A stretch of DNA of 64,000 bases from an uncultured Kineothrix sp. (GCA_910588855.1 CAJUSR010000012.1:46570-110569), one strand, 5' to 3'. Shown: positions 1 to 8,888, counted from the first letter of the stretch. Notes: generated from the letters alone by a model not told the origin. Translations and numbers: made by a program.

Positions 1-1
1 G

Positions 2-751
2 GCAGCAGTGTCTTTGGGGAAAGTGCAGAAGCTGATGATTCGTGTCTGCGATGACAGTGACATGATGTACAGCGGGCAGACGGCGGGGATTCCGCTGAAG
101 GATTTGCCGCGGTTTCTGGAACATACGATGGGCTACCAAGGGATAAGGGTTGCCGGGGTAACTTCTTTTCCATGCTATCTATTCCGGGAAGATTTGGGGG
201 ATATTGCTCCCACTGCCAATCTCCGGACAGTGATGCGCGCAGTGGATATTTTGGAAAAGCATGGAATAAAGGCTGAAATCGTAAATACCCCTTCGGCAAC
301 TTGTACAAGGACAATAGGTTTGATGGAAGGGCAGGGCGGCAACTGCGGGGAACCGGGGCATGGATTGACCGGAACCACACCGGCTCATGCAGTGATGGAT
401 TTGCCGGAAAAAAGCTGCGTTGCTTACATAAGTGAAGTATCCCACAATTTTGACGGCAGGGGATATTGCTATGGAGGCGGCTTTTACCGTCGTTCCCACG
501 TGGCGAATGCGTTGGTAGGAAGGGATTTGCGTCACTTGCGCTGCATGAAGGTAATGCCGCCCAGCCTGGAGAGCATCGATTATCATTTCGGATTGGAAGA
601 GCCGTGCCAAATAGGGGAAACAGTAGTGATGGCATTCCGTTACCAGATATTTGTTACGCGCAGCGATGTGGTGCTGTTGGAAGGGGTAGCGGAGCAGAAA
701 CCGGTAATAACGGGCATATATGACAGTTTAGGGAACGTAAAACAAGGATAG
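2..751 (+). CDS. yhfX: YhfX-like PLP-dependent enzyme, 5' end outside the window
   Basis: The frame is open to the left edge, so only the C-terminal 250 or so residues are visible; the family is near 390 residues and the N-terminal PLP-lysine part lies outside. The visible part contains a run rich in Cys, Gly and His (CTRTIGLMEGQGGNCGEPGH) and a second one (RGYCYGGGFYRR). Recognition as YhfX (alanine-racemase-type fold, function unproven) rests on these segments and on the next gene, a YhfW-like phosphopentomutase homologue 25 bases downstream, the same partner as in the E. coli yhf cluster. The GTG at position 8 is internal and is not the start. Substrate unknown. Confidence 0.75.
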   Translation, partial: AAVSLGKVQKLMIRVCDDSDMMYSGQTAGIPLKDLPRFLEHTMGYQGIRVAGVTSFPCYLFREDLGDIAPTANLRTVMRAVDILEKHGIKAEIVNTPSATCTRTIGLMEGQGGNCGEPGHGLTGTTPAHAVMDLPEKSCVAYISEVSHNFDGRGYCYGGGFYRRSHVANALVGRDLRHLRCMKVMPPSLESIDYHFGLEEPCQIGETVVMAFRYQIFVTRSDVVLLEGVAEQKPVITGIYDSLGNVKQG

Positions 752-776
752 GGCAAATGACGGGAAGGGTGAAGAA

Positions 777-1985
777 ATGAAACGGTTTATTGTAATCGTA
801 TTGGATGGTTTTGGTATGGGGGCGATGAAAGACGCCAAGGAAGTGCGCCCCGGCGATGAGATAGCCAACACTTTTGGCAGTATTTTACGGGATTTCCCGG
901 ATATCCGTTTTCCTAATCTGGAACGGCTGGGGTTGATGAATGCTTATGGACGGGAAAGCCAATGTATGAAATTTTCCCCGGATGCAAACTTTGGCAGGGC
1001 GGAGTTGATGCACTGGGGGGCGGATACTTTCATGGGTCATCAGGAAATCATGGGGACTTTGCCAAAAAAACCGGTAGCACAGCCTTTTCAGGAAAAGGTA
1101 GATATCATCCGGGAGCATTTGTTGGAAAAGAATCATAAGGTAGAAGTGCGTGAAACGGCAGGGTTAAGATATCTGCTGGTAGATGATTATGTAACGGTAG
1201 CGGACAATATAGACGCGGACTTAGGAATGGCATATAACTGTACCGCTCCGTTGGACTTTATTTCTTTTGAAAAAGAATTGGAAATCGGGCAGCATGTAAG
1301 AGAGGTTGCTACGGTAAACCGAATTATCCCGTTTGGGGGCACAGGAACTACGCTGCAAAACCTGCTCGATGCCGAGGAAGTGCGGGAAGGGAAATACATT
1401 GGCATCCATGCCGTAAAATCAGGCTCTTATAACGAAGGCTATCAATGCCTCCATTTGGGATATGGGGTAGATAAGAATGTACAAGCGCCGACGATTTTGA
1501 CGGATGCCTGTGTTCCCGTTGTGCTGTTCGGGAAAGTGGCGGATATTGTAGCCAACGATGGAGGAAAGAGTGTTTCCTGTGTGCCCACAGGAGAAGTTTT
1601 GGACTTGACAATTGAAGAAATCAAGACGAGGAAAAATGGATTTATCTGTACCAACGTGCAGGAAACCGATTTGGCAGGACATAGTCAGGATGCGGATTGG
1701 TACCGCCGGCTGTTGGAAATTGCGGATGAAAAGATTGGAGAAATGATTCCGCTGTTAGGGGAAGAAGATATTTTGCTCGTTATGGCAGATCATGGGAATG
1801 ACCCGGATATCGGCCACAATAAGCATACAAGGGAAAATGTGCCGCTTTTGGTATACAAAAAAGGAATCCATAGCGTGGAGCTTGGGCTGCGTTCCTCATT
1901 ATCCGATGTAGGGGCGACGGTATGCGACTTTTTTGGAAAAGGAAAACCGCAGAATGGGGTATCCTTTTTGGAAAAGCTGGTTTAG
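777..1985 (+). CDS. yhfW: YhfW-like metalloenzyme of the phosphopentomutase family
   Basis: A 402-residue protein of the alkaline phosphatase superfamily, phosphopentomutase branch. The first metal ligand is D10 in VLDGFGMG. T84 in DTFMGHQEIMG matches the phosphorylated threonine of phosphopentomutases. The late ligands are in MADHGND (D338, H339) and H347. Phosphopentomutases interconvert ribose 1- and 5-phosphates. The pairing with a YhfX homologue points to YhfW, whose true substrate is not established. The RBS GAAGGG lies 8-13 bases before the ATG. It is co-transcribed with the upstream partial gene. Classical DeoB is the alternative; the YhfX neighbour argues against it. Confidence 0.8.
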   Translation: MKRFIVIVLDGFGMGAMKDAKEVRPGDEIANTFGSILRDFPDIRFPNLERLGLMNAYGRESQCMKFSPDANFGRAELMHWGADTFMGHQEIMGTLPKKPVAQPFQEKVDIIREHLLEKNHKVEVRETAGLRYLLVDDYVTVADNIDADLGMAYNCTAPLDFISFEKELEIGQHVREVATVNRIIPFGGTGTTLQNLLDAEEVREGKYIGIHAVKSGSYNEGYQCLHLGYGVDKNVQAPTILTDACVPVVLFGKVADIVANDGGKSVSCVPTGEVLDLTIEEIKTRKNGFICTNVQETDLAGHSQDADWYRRLLEIADEKIGEMIPLLGEEDILLVMADHGNDPDIGHNKHTRENVPLLVYKKGIHSVELGLRSSLSDVGATVCDFFGKGKPQNGVSFLEKLV

Positions 1986-2104
1986 CAATCAAAATCCGGT
2001 TGCAAAAAAGCTTGTCCGGAAATTTGCAGACAGGGGAAGCGATGCCTTGACGGAGGTATGCCTTGATTAGAAAAGGTGATTTTGGAAAAGCCGGGGAGAG
2101 TGGG

Positions 2105-2725
2105 CTAGCGTAGATGCTCCTGCGGATTTTCGTCTTCAAATTCAATCACACATCGCTCGTATGCATTAATAATATGAGTATCTTCATATTTATCATAACG
2201 CTTGTGTTTCCTACCATAGGACATATGGACATGACCGTGAAGGAAATATTTGGGGCGGTATTTTTCCATCAATGTACGGAATACCTGAAATCCCTGATGG
2301 GGTAAATCCCGCCCGTCGTTTAGCTGATAGGCGGGGGCATGGGTGACTAAGATGTCAAACCCCCGCTTTCTGAAAAGCTGGAACCATAATTTGGCCACCC
2401 GCTGCCGCATTTGCCGTTCGGTGTATTGATGCGGCCCCGGCTTATAGCGCATGGAGCCGCCGAGCCCAAGGATACGGATGCCTTCATGGACATAAATCTG
2501 GTCTTCAATGCAAGTGCATCCTTCCGGTGGGACTTTTTCGTATTTTCCGTCATGGTTTCCATGTACGTACAGTACCGGTACGGTGGAAAGAGTTACCAGA
2601 AAAGAAAGATAGCGCGGATCCAAATCGCCGCAGGAAATAATCAGGTCGATGCCTTCCAGCTTGCTTTTCTCGAAAAAATCCCATAAAAATTTCGATTCTT
2701 CGTCTGCAATCACCAGTATTTTCAT
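2105..2725 (-). CDS. Calcineurin-like metallophosphoesterase
   Basis: A 206-residue cytoplasmic phosphoesterase of the YfcE-like type. Visible motifs are SCGDLD, VHGNHDG, LVTHAPAY and FLHGHVHMSYG, which give the usual metal ligands and catalytic histidine. The first motif is unusual: the normal D-x-H near the N terminus reads DEE (residues 8-10), so one metal ligand may be replaced. It starts 7 bases after the stop of the ParB-BMP gene, with a good AAGGAAGG site inside the end of that gene, so the two form an operon. Substrate unknown; cyclic nucleotide or phosphodiester hydrolysis is the family norm. Confidence 0.8.
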   Translation of the reverse strand: MKILVIADEESKFLWDFFEKSKLEGIDLIISCGDLDPRYLSFLVTLSTVPVLYVHGNHDGKYEKVPPEGCTCIEDQIYVHEGIRILGLGGSMRYKPGPHQYTERQMRQRVAKLWFQLFRKRGFDILVTHAPAYQLNDGRDLPHQGFQVFRTLMEKYRPKYFLHGHVHMSYGRKHKRYDKYEDTHIINAYERCVIEFEDENPQEHLR

Positions 2726-2732
2726 TGGTGCG

Positions 2733-4640
2733 TCATCCTTCCTTTTTTACTCCCTGTTGATCGATGACAGGCACGGCCTGTTCTTTTAACTCTTGTTTTT
2801 TCGGAATCGTTCCGATAATATTTTCCGCCAGCCAGTCCATTGTCATGATTTCTTCCGGCAAAAGCGCGCTTTCCGGATTATCCGTAACGATGCCCGTCTG
2901 GGAATATAATATGCCGGAAAACGGGTTAAATTGCTCCGAACTGATAGTGGCTTTTAAAAGTTCCACCAAACGTTTCGTGCCGATAGGCAGGTGTTGGGAA
3001 CAAATGACATCAATAACACCGGAGGACATCCCCCACCAATAATTGATAGCCTTTGTGGTGGACGGATTGTCGTCGTATTTCCATTTCCCGTCCATAATGG
3101 TACGGATGAGCTGTTCATAAAATTTTCCCCAATGATACAAAGGCATAGCCAGGTTCCGCGTATAATCCCCTTCCATATGGTATATGCCGAAAAAGCGGGA
3201 AGTCTCTTCCGGAATCACCATATCCCGGCCGGAAACGCAGGAAGAACCTGTTTCTTTAATTTTTTCTTCAATATCCACATCTTTTAAAGTAGACCATTCC
3301 AAATACACTTTTGCCCGCGGGTTTATCATTTTTGCCCCCAGCGCAAAAGCGTTAATATTAGCGATAGAACCATAAATCGGGTAGTTCTCCACATAGGTTA
3401 TCCGGTTGTTTTCTGCCATTGCCCCGGCAATCGCCCCCATTAGGAATTTTGCCTCATGCATCCGGGAATAGTAAGTACGGATATAGCGGTGGGAGGTATT
3501 GAGGGAACAGCTTAAAATCCGGGTTTCCGGATGTGCAATCGCGGCTTTTACACTCGCCTGCACAAAAGCGGGCGTAGTGGTAAATATTAAATTACAGCCG
3601 GACGCAATCGCCTCTTCGATAAGGGAATCTATATTTTCCTTTGTGCCGTTTTCGTAGCAAACCGTGTTCAATTCATCGGGGAAGGTCTGCTCTAAATAAA
3701 ATCTGCCAAGTTCATGGGCATAAGTCCATGCGGAAGTTCCCGGTGTTTTTTCATATATAAAAGCGATTTGCAGTTTAGGGGAACTTAACGGAAGCAGGAG
3801 ATTTAACAGAGGCTTCTTTTCCTGGTTCGGCTTCATTTTCAGATCGATTTCCTGGTCTTCCTGCAAAAGCTTAAATTCTTCCCAAGATTTTACCATCAAT
3901 TCTTTCAGTTCATTGGTGGTTTTTTCCTCGGTGGCATCATATCCGTGCAAAGTGATAAAGGCAAGGAATGCGTCCCCGGGCGTAATATTTAGTTTGTTGC
4001 CGCCTTTTGCCTTAAATTCTGCGCTGAACCGTGTATAAAAGGCGCTGATTTTCAATAAATCTTCGTCCGACCACATTTCCTCCGGCTCTTTTCCAACTGC
4101 TTTTTGCAGTTTGGCAAAGCTGCCTTCCTGGGAAAACCAGATATAATTGATTGGCGCTACTTTGTAGAAGTCCAGAAATTCATAGTATATTTTGTTTTCT
4201 TTTTCTTCCGTGCGCCTTGGTACAATACGGGTGACGTTTCCCGGAATAGAGACAACGCCGAAATATTTCATCACACTGACCCGCTTATTGCCTTCCAGTA
4301 CGTAAAATTTATTCATGTATTCATAAGCTTTAATGGGCTCCCGAATTCCTTCCTTGATATGGCTGGTGCTGAGGGAAGACCATTTTTGGGCAAACTCCGA
4401 ATTTTCACGCAGAATCGGCATAAAATTGCCCGAAAAGGAATTGCTTCTTCCAATGGTTTTGGTTCCTACAATCTGTTCCGTAGGAATCTGTACAAGCCCA
4501 AGCGGCTGCTCGGAATAGGAACCTTTTTCCGGCATAATATCATCCAACACTTTAAGGGTCGGCTTTTCCCCATGAAGCATACGTGACTGGTAGTCCTTTT
4601 TTCCTAATTTATAAGCTTTACTATATTCTTCTCTTCCCAT
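2733..4640 (-). CDS. ParB-like domain fused to a BMP/PnrA-type ligand-binding domain
   Basis: Start chosen at the ATG encoding MGREEYSKAYK (position 4640), which has an AGGGGG site; an ATG 30 bases further out has none. The 635-residue product has an N-terminal part (about residues 40-140) resembling the ParB/Srx fold, with FYVLEGNKRVSVMKYFG as the core motif. From about residue 290 it resembles basic membrane protein/PnrA substrate-binding proteins of nucleoside ABC transporters (IAFIYEK, FTTTPAF, MGAIAGAMAENN). There is no signal peptide, lipobox or membrane segment, so it should be cytosolic, unlike normal BMP proteins. It is in an operon with the phosphoesterase. Role unknown; an intracellular nucleoside sensor is a guess. 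Confidence 0.7.
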   Translation of the reverse strand: MGREEYSKAYKLGKKDYQSRMLHGEKPTLKVLDDIMPEKGSYSEQPLGLVQIPTEQIVGTKTIGRSNSFSGNFMPILRENSEFAQKWSSLSTSHIKEGIREPIKAYEYMNKFYVLEGNKRVSVMKYFGVVSIPGNVTRIVPRRTEEKENKIYYEFLDFYKVAPINYIWFSQEGSFAKLQKAVGKEPEEMWSDEDLLKISAFYTRFSAEFKAKGGNKLNITPGDAFLAFITLHGYDATEEKTTNELKELMVKSWEEFKLLQEDQEIDLKMKPNQEKKPLLNLLLPLSSPKLQIAFIYEKTPGTSAWTYAHELGRFYLEQTFPDELNTVCYENGTKENIDSLIEEAIASGCNLIFTTTPAFVQASVKAAIAHPETRILSCSLNTSHRYIRTYYSRMHEAKFLMGAIAGAMAENNRITYVENYPIYGSIANINAFALGAKMINPRAKVYLEWSTLKDVDIEEKIKETGSSCVSGRDMVIPEETSRFFGIYHMEGDYTRNLAMPLYHWGKFYEQLIRTIMDGKWKYDDNPSTTKAINYWWGMSSGVIDVICSQHLPIGTKRLVELLKATISSEQFNPFSGILYSQTGIVTDNPESALLPEEIMTMDWLAENIIGTIPKKQELKEQAVPVIDQQGVKKEG

Positions 4641-4786
4641 AATACCCCCTGATTTCCAATTTATACGCACCTATTTTACTATAACTGCTGCCGTTCGTAA
4701 ATAGCTAACTGAAAGTTGGATGGGAATTGCCAAGAAAACCGGATGCCGTCTGGTCAACTCTTTTTTATTGCTGGTAGTGGGATTTA

Positions 4787-4815
4787 TTGTTTTTCCGATA
4801 AAGAAGTAGTATAAT
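4787..4815 (+). promoter_or_regulatory. Sigma-A-type promoter of the chemoreceptor gene
   Basis: TTGTTT and a perfect TATAAT are separated by exactly 17 bases. Predicted transcription starts near 4822, about 25 bases before the first arm of the leader element, so the element would lie at the 5' end of the mRNA. Confidence 0.65.
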
Positions 4816-4845
4816 AAATCGCAGGACGGTGAAAGAATATCGTCG

Positions 4846-4906
4846 ATACTTGTATCCGTACGGCATCTACAAATTTGTGATATGGAAAAGCTGCGCAGAA
4901 ATGGAG
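4846..4906 (+). promoter_or_regulatory. Pseudoknot-like leader element, copy 1 (before the chemoreceptor)
   Basis: Arms in order: ATACTTGTA, one base, CCGTACGGC, three bases, TACAAATTT, 13-base A-rich linker, GCTGCGCAG, then AAATGGAG containing the Shine-Dalgarno. Arm 1 pairs with arm 3 (7 of 9) and arm 2 with arm 4 (7 of 9 counting wobbles). This is the most degenerate of three copies with the same spacing; see 8820 and 36257. Confidence 0.5.
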
Positions 4907-4912
4907 ATAAAG

Positions 4913-6634
4913 ATGAAAAAGAGGACAAGAAGATTAAGTATTAGAGTGAAAATATTATTGTGTACAAGCCTGTTGATGATTGGTCTGTTCCTTTTGCTGG
5001 GGGTAAGTTTTTATAAAAGCATGGAAGAAAATATGGTTAGCATGGGGATTGAGCAGGCGGAAATTGCCGCAAAAGTGGCTGTGGGGCAGATAGATGCTTC
5101 CGTAGCGGACTTAAAGCCAGGGGATGAGGGAAGCCCGGAGTACGAAGGGATGCTGCAGGAGCTGTTAGATGCAAAGCATACCTGTAGCGTAGCTTATCTT
5201 TATACCCTTAGCACGGACGGAAGCGCTGTTTTCTATGGAATTGACACGGATGAAACCGAAAATAGAAGTGCAATCGGGGAAACATTTGAATATAGATACG
5301 AAGAGCTGCGCCCTGTATTTGAAGGGGAAGTGTACGTGCAGGATTACATAGACTCCACAGAGGATGGGGATTTGATTACGGCATATGTTCCGATACGGGA
5401 TGAGGGGAACCGTGTGGCAGCGGTTTTGGGCAGCGATTATGATGCTTCGGAGATTGTGGAAAGGCTGGGAAATATAAGGGTTAGGATGCTGCAAATCGGG
5501 GCAGCCGGGGTGTTAATTGCAATAATTATTTTGAACCTGATTGTCAGGACGATTACCCGCAGCCTTTGGACAGTGAATAAAAAGATTTATGAATTGGTAC
5601 ATAACGAAGGGGATTTGACCCAGACATTACATGTGAAAACCGGGGATGAAATGGAACTGATGGCGGACAATGTGAATGGACTGCTAAAGTATATCCGTGA
5701 AATCATGCTGCGTATTTCCGATAACTCGGGCAAATTGAACGAATCGACGAAAATCATATTCGGGAATTTGAAAAATGCGGGAGGGAATATTATGGAGGTT
5801 TCCGCTACTATGGAACAAATGAGCGCGGCTATGGAAGAAAGTACGGCAACTTTGAATCAGATTAGCGAATCTATGGAAGCCGTGTATACAAATATTAACT
5901 ATATTTCCGAGCAGGCGGAGACGGGGAACCATTATGCGGAGAAAATTGAAGAGAAAGCAGATAAGGTTTACCATTATGCCGAGGAGGAGCAAAATAATGC
6001 CCATGCCCTTGTGCTGGAATTGGCGGATTCGGTGAATGATAAAATCCGGAAGTCCAAGTCGGTGGAAGAAATCAATCTTTTAACGGAAAATATCATCAGC
6101 ATTACCGGACAGACCAACCTTTTAGCGCTGAACGCCAGCATAGAAGCGGCGAGGGCAGGGGAAGCCGGGAAAGGGTTTGCCGTAGTGGCAGATGAAATCG
6201 GAAAGCTGGCGTCAAATTCGGCGAATACGGCAGCCCAGATAAAACAAGTCAGCACACAAGTAATTTCCGCAGTGGAAGGGCTGGCGTTGGAAGCGGAGAA
6301 AATGCTTCAGTTTATGGAAGAGACTGCGATGGAAGGGTATCGGAAGCTGCTTGGATCCAGCCAGGAATACCGGGAGGATGCGCAAAACATTCATGGTATG
6401 ATGGAAAAATTTGCACAGGATTCGGAGCAGTTGGATCAGTCTGTGAACAAGATGAAAGAAGCTTTGCAGGCGGTAAGCACCGCAGTGGAAGAAAATGCGA
6501 AAGGGATTGTCAATGTATCCGAAGTATCCGCCCAATTGACCGAGAGTATGGGCGACATTGAAAACCGTGCGGATTTGAATAAAAAGATCGGGGAACAATT
6601 GGAAAAGGAAGTGGGGAAGTTTAAGCTGGAGTAG
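4913..6634 (+). CDS. Methyl-accepting chemotaxis protein
   Basis: Start chosen at ATG 4913 (MKKRTRRLSIRVKILL), preceded by GGAG; the longer in-frame start at 4829 lies inside the leader. The 573-residue receptor has TM1 at about residues 10-32 and an extracytoplasmic sensor of about 155 residues. TM2 is near 193-213, followed by a HAMP segment and a long helical signalling domain. The conserved hairpin tip is near residues 399-430 (GQTNLLALNASIEAARAG, then GKGFAVVADEIGKLA). It transmits ligand binding to CheA/CheW at the membrane; the ligand cannot be read from the sequence. It is a monocistronic unit with its own promoter and structured leader. Confidence 0.93.
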   Translation: MKKRTRRLSIRVKILLCTSLLMIGLFLLLGVSFYKSMEENMVSMGIEQAEIAAKVAVGQIDASVADLKPGDEGSPEYEGMLQELLDAKHTCSVAYLYTLSTDGSAVFYGIDTDETENRSAIGETFEYRYEELRPVFEGEVYVQDYIDSTEDGDLITAYVPIRDEGNRVAAVLGSDYDASEIVERLGNIRVRMLQIGAAGVLIAIIILNLIVRTITRSLWTVNKKIYELVHNEGDLTQTLHVKTGDEMELMADNVNGLLKYIREIMLRISDNSGKLNESTKIIFGNLKNAGGNIMEVSATMEQMSAAMEESTATLNQISESMEAVYTNINYISEQAETGNHYAEKIEEKADKVYHYAEEEQNNAHALVLELADSVNDKIRKSKSVEEINLLTENIISITGQTNLLALNASIEAARAGEAGKGFAVVADEIGKLASNSANTAAQIKQVSTQVISAVEGLALEAEKMLQFMEETAMEGYRKLLGSSQEYREDAQNIHGMMEKFAQDSEQLDQSVNKMKEALQAVSTAVEENAKGIVNVSEVSAQLTESMGDIENRADLNKKIGEQLEKEVGKFKLE

Positions 6635-6646
6635 ATATGGAGTCGG

Positions 6647-6777
6647 AATCAAAGACCCCGCTGCAAGCAACGGGGTATCAAACTTGTAGCGCTGCAGAGC
6701 AGCGGGGTATTTGACCCTCGCGGCAGTCGCCAAATGTCTGCAAGCAGTCACTTGGTTCGTTGCTCGCGGGAATAAAC
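6647..6777 (+). repeat. ~130 bp GC-rich interspersed repeat, copy A
   Basis: Begins AATCAAAGACCCCGCTGC and ends TTGCTCGCGGGAATAAA. It contains several self-complementary blocks (CCCCG/CGGGG, GCGCTGC/GCAGC, CGCG/CGCG). Nearly the same sequence is present at 31989-32118 and, with an internal deletion, at 48796-48894, always between genes. It lies between the chemoreceptor and the SIR2-TPR gene. Confidence 0.85.
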
Positions 6778-6802
6778 AAATGAATGGAAAGGGGAACGGA
6801 AG

Positions 6803-8587
6803 ATGAAAGAAAAAATAGGAAATAATTCCTTATCGTTAAAATGTTTTTTCAATACATTGAAAGAAAGCTCAGAGAACGGCAAAAGATATTGCTTTATTTT
6901 GGGTTCCGGTGTGTCGAGGAATGCCGGAATCCCAACCGGGATTGACTTGTCAAAAATTTGGGTAAAGGAAATTAAGGAGAAGTATAATGAAAAGGAAATA
7001 GAAATTTTGATGGAGAAGTTGGAAATAAAAGATATTTCCATAAAAAGCGAAAATTATTTTGATATTTATAAATTGAGATTCTTCCCCGACTACCATAATG
7101 GCTACTCATATCTGGAAAGAAAGATGGAAAACGCCCAGCCTGGATTCGGCCATTATCCATTGGCGAGGTTTTTGGCTACAACGGAAAACAACCTTGTCAT
7201 TACGACAAATTTTGATAGTCTGATAGAAGATGCCCTTTTCATTTACACGGGAAAACGCCCTATCGTGGCAAGCCATGAATCGTTGGCGGAATATGTGGAT
7301 ATCAGTACAAAAAGGCCGATTATTGCCAAACTCCACCGGGGATTGTTTTTCCACCCTTTAAACAAAAGTGATGAGCTAAAGGAACTTTCGGCACAATGGA
7401 AAAAAGTCTTACAGACGGTCTTCCGTATTTTTACCCCTATCGTCATCGGATATGGCGGAGGCGACAGGACATTAATGGAATTTTTGAAGGACAGGACCGT
7501 AGAATTAAACGGCATTTACTGGTGCTATGTGGGCGCTGAACCCAACGAAGATATTATAAAGCTGGTAGAGGATCAAAAAGGCTATTTTGTTCCAATCGCA
7601 GGATTCGATGAAATGATGCTTATGCTTGGCAACCACTTCCACTATGAAAGCCCAAATCAAAGGATTATGGAAGTAGCCAAAGAAAGGGCAGAGCGATATG
7701 ATAAGGAATTTGATGAATTTAGCAGGAAAGTGGAAGAAATTACCGAGCCTACGAAAGCGGAAAAGGTGGTAAAGAAATCTTTGGAAGACTATGCGGACAA
7801 AGAAAAAGTAGCTTTATTGGAATTAATAAAGAAAGAACCTTCTGCTGAAAACTATTACAGACTAGGGAATTATGAGAGGGTTAATGGGAATTATAGCGAT
7901 GCAGTGGAATATTATACAAAAACAATAGAATTAAATCCTGACTATGAAGCTGCCTATAATTGCAGGGGGATTGCTTATTGGGGATTGAAAAATTATAAGG
8001 ATTCTATCAAAGATTATAGTAAATGTATTGAATTGGATCCTCAAAATTATATTACATACTATAATCAAGGAATTAGCTATCGTGATTTATCTAAAAAAGA
8101 AAAAAAGAAAGAGAACTTGGAAAAAGCAATAGAAAGTTATAGCAAAGCAATAGAATTGAATCCAGAATATGCAGATGCATATAATAATCGTGGAAATAGT
8201 TATTGTGATTTAGGTGAGAAAAGGAAAGCAATAGAGGATTATAATAAAGCAATAGAACTGAATCCAGAATATACAGATGCATATAATAATCGTGGAAATC
8301 GTTATGGTGATTTAGGTGAGACTGGGAAAGCAATAGAGGATTATAATAAAGCAATAGAACTAAACCCGGAATATGTAATGGCATATAATAATCGGGGAAA
8401 TCGTTATAGTGATTTAGGTGAGGAAAAGAAAGCAATAGAGGATTATAATAAAGCAATAGAACTAAACCCGGAATATGCACTAGCTTACTATAACCGGGGT
8501 ATTTGCTATGAAAAGTTGGGCGAAACCGAAAGAGCCGAAAAAGACTTCCAAAAAGCCGCCGAACTGGACCCAAAATACAAAAAATAA
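6803..8587 (+). CDS. SIR2-like domain protein with C-terminal TPR repeats, candidate defence effector
   Basis: A 594-residue protein. The N-terminal ~290 residues match the SIR2-like family: LGSGVSRNAGIPT (about 33-45, NAD-binding), TTNFDSLIEDAL (about 134-145), KLHRG (about 176-180) and VIGYGGGD (about 214-221). A linker helix region follows, then about seven TPR units from residue 351 to the end with the YNRG..Y..LG..AIEDYNKAIELNPEY pattern. Such SIR2-like proteins are known NADases in anti-phage systems, where NAD is depleted after infection is sensed; here the TPRs would be the sensor or partner-binding part. The RBS AAGGGGAACGGAAG precedes the ATG. The gene stands alone and is AT-richer than its neighbours, with a repeat upstream, which suggests transfer. 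Defence is inferred. Confidence 0.85.
   Translation: MKEKIGNNSLSLKCFFNTLKESSENGKRYCFILGSGVSRNAGIPTGIDLSKIWVKEIKEKYNEKEIEILMEKLEIKDISIKSENYFDIYKLRFFPDYHNGYSYLERKMENAQPGFGHYPLARFLATTENNLVITTNFDSLIEDALFIYTGKRPIVASHESLAEYVDISTKRPIIAKLHRGLFFHPLNKSDELKELSAQWKKVLQTVFRIFTPIVIGYGGGDRTLMEFLKDRTVELNGIYWCYVGAEPNEDIIKLVEDQKGYFVPIAGFDEMMLMLGNHFHYESPNQRIMEVAKERAERYDKEFDEFSRKVEEITEPTKAEKVVKKSLEDYADKEKVALLELIKKEPSAENYYRLGNYERVNGNYSDAVEYYTKTIELNPDYEAAYNCRGIAYWGLKNYKDSIKDYSKCIELDPQNYITYYNQGISYRDLSKKEKKKENLEKAIESYSKAIELNPEYADAYNNRGNSYCDLGEKRKAIEDYNKAIELNPEYTDAYNNRGNRYGDLGETGKAIEDYNKAIELNPEYVMAYNNRGNRYSDLGEEKKAIEDYNKAIELNPEYALAYYNRGICYEKLGETERAEKDFQKAAELDPKYKK
8145..8480 (+). repeat. In-gene tandem repeat, ~102 bp unit (TPR codons)
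   Basis: Three to four head-to-tail units of 102 bases (34 codons) are almost identical at DNA level, each containing GCAATAGAGGATTATAATAAA-like segments and TATAATAATCGTGG. Synonymous positions are also conserved, which indicates recent duplication rather than selection on protein alone. Unit number could vary between strains. Confidence 0.85.
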
Positions 8588-8819
8588 CCCCTTAATGGTC
8601 TCCCTGCCTGAGCGGATTCAAAACACCATATAAAAATAATGTTCAAATAATGCAAACAAATAAAAGATGCAAGGAAAGTCTTCCCTTTCCCATCAATATC
8701 CATTATAATAAACAAGGCATGTTTTTGCCGGATAAAAAACCGGGAATGAGCAACATATAAACCCGGGCAAAGAAAACAACGGATGCCGCGTCAAGCGTTC
8801 CATCCTTATGTTAAGCAAA

Positions 8820-8881
8820 GGATTTGCGTCCGCGCTGTCACCGCAAATCCGTCGCGCAAAAAAAGCAGCGCAGAAATGAGG
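8820..8881 (+). promoter_or_regulatory. Pseudoknot-like leader element, copy 2 (before the F420-ligase-like gene)
   Basis: Arms in order: GGATTTGCG, one base, CCGCGCTGT, three bases, CGCAAATCC, 14-base linker ending in seven A, GCAGCGCAG, then AAATGAGG with the Shine-Dalgarno. Arm 1/arm 3 pair perfectly over 9 bp; arm 2/arm 4 pair at 8 of 9 with one wobble. The rest of the 300-base gap from 8588 holds only AT-rich sequence and a short GGAAAG/CTTTCC hairpin; no clear promoter was seen. Confidence 0.6.
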
Positions 8882-8888
8882 TAAATAC

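Noticed and set aside
8145..8480. CRISPR-like regular repeats
   Set aside because: The repeats are in-frame 34-codon TPR units without spacers.
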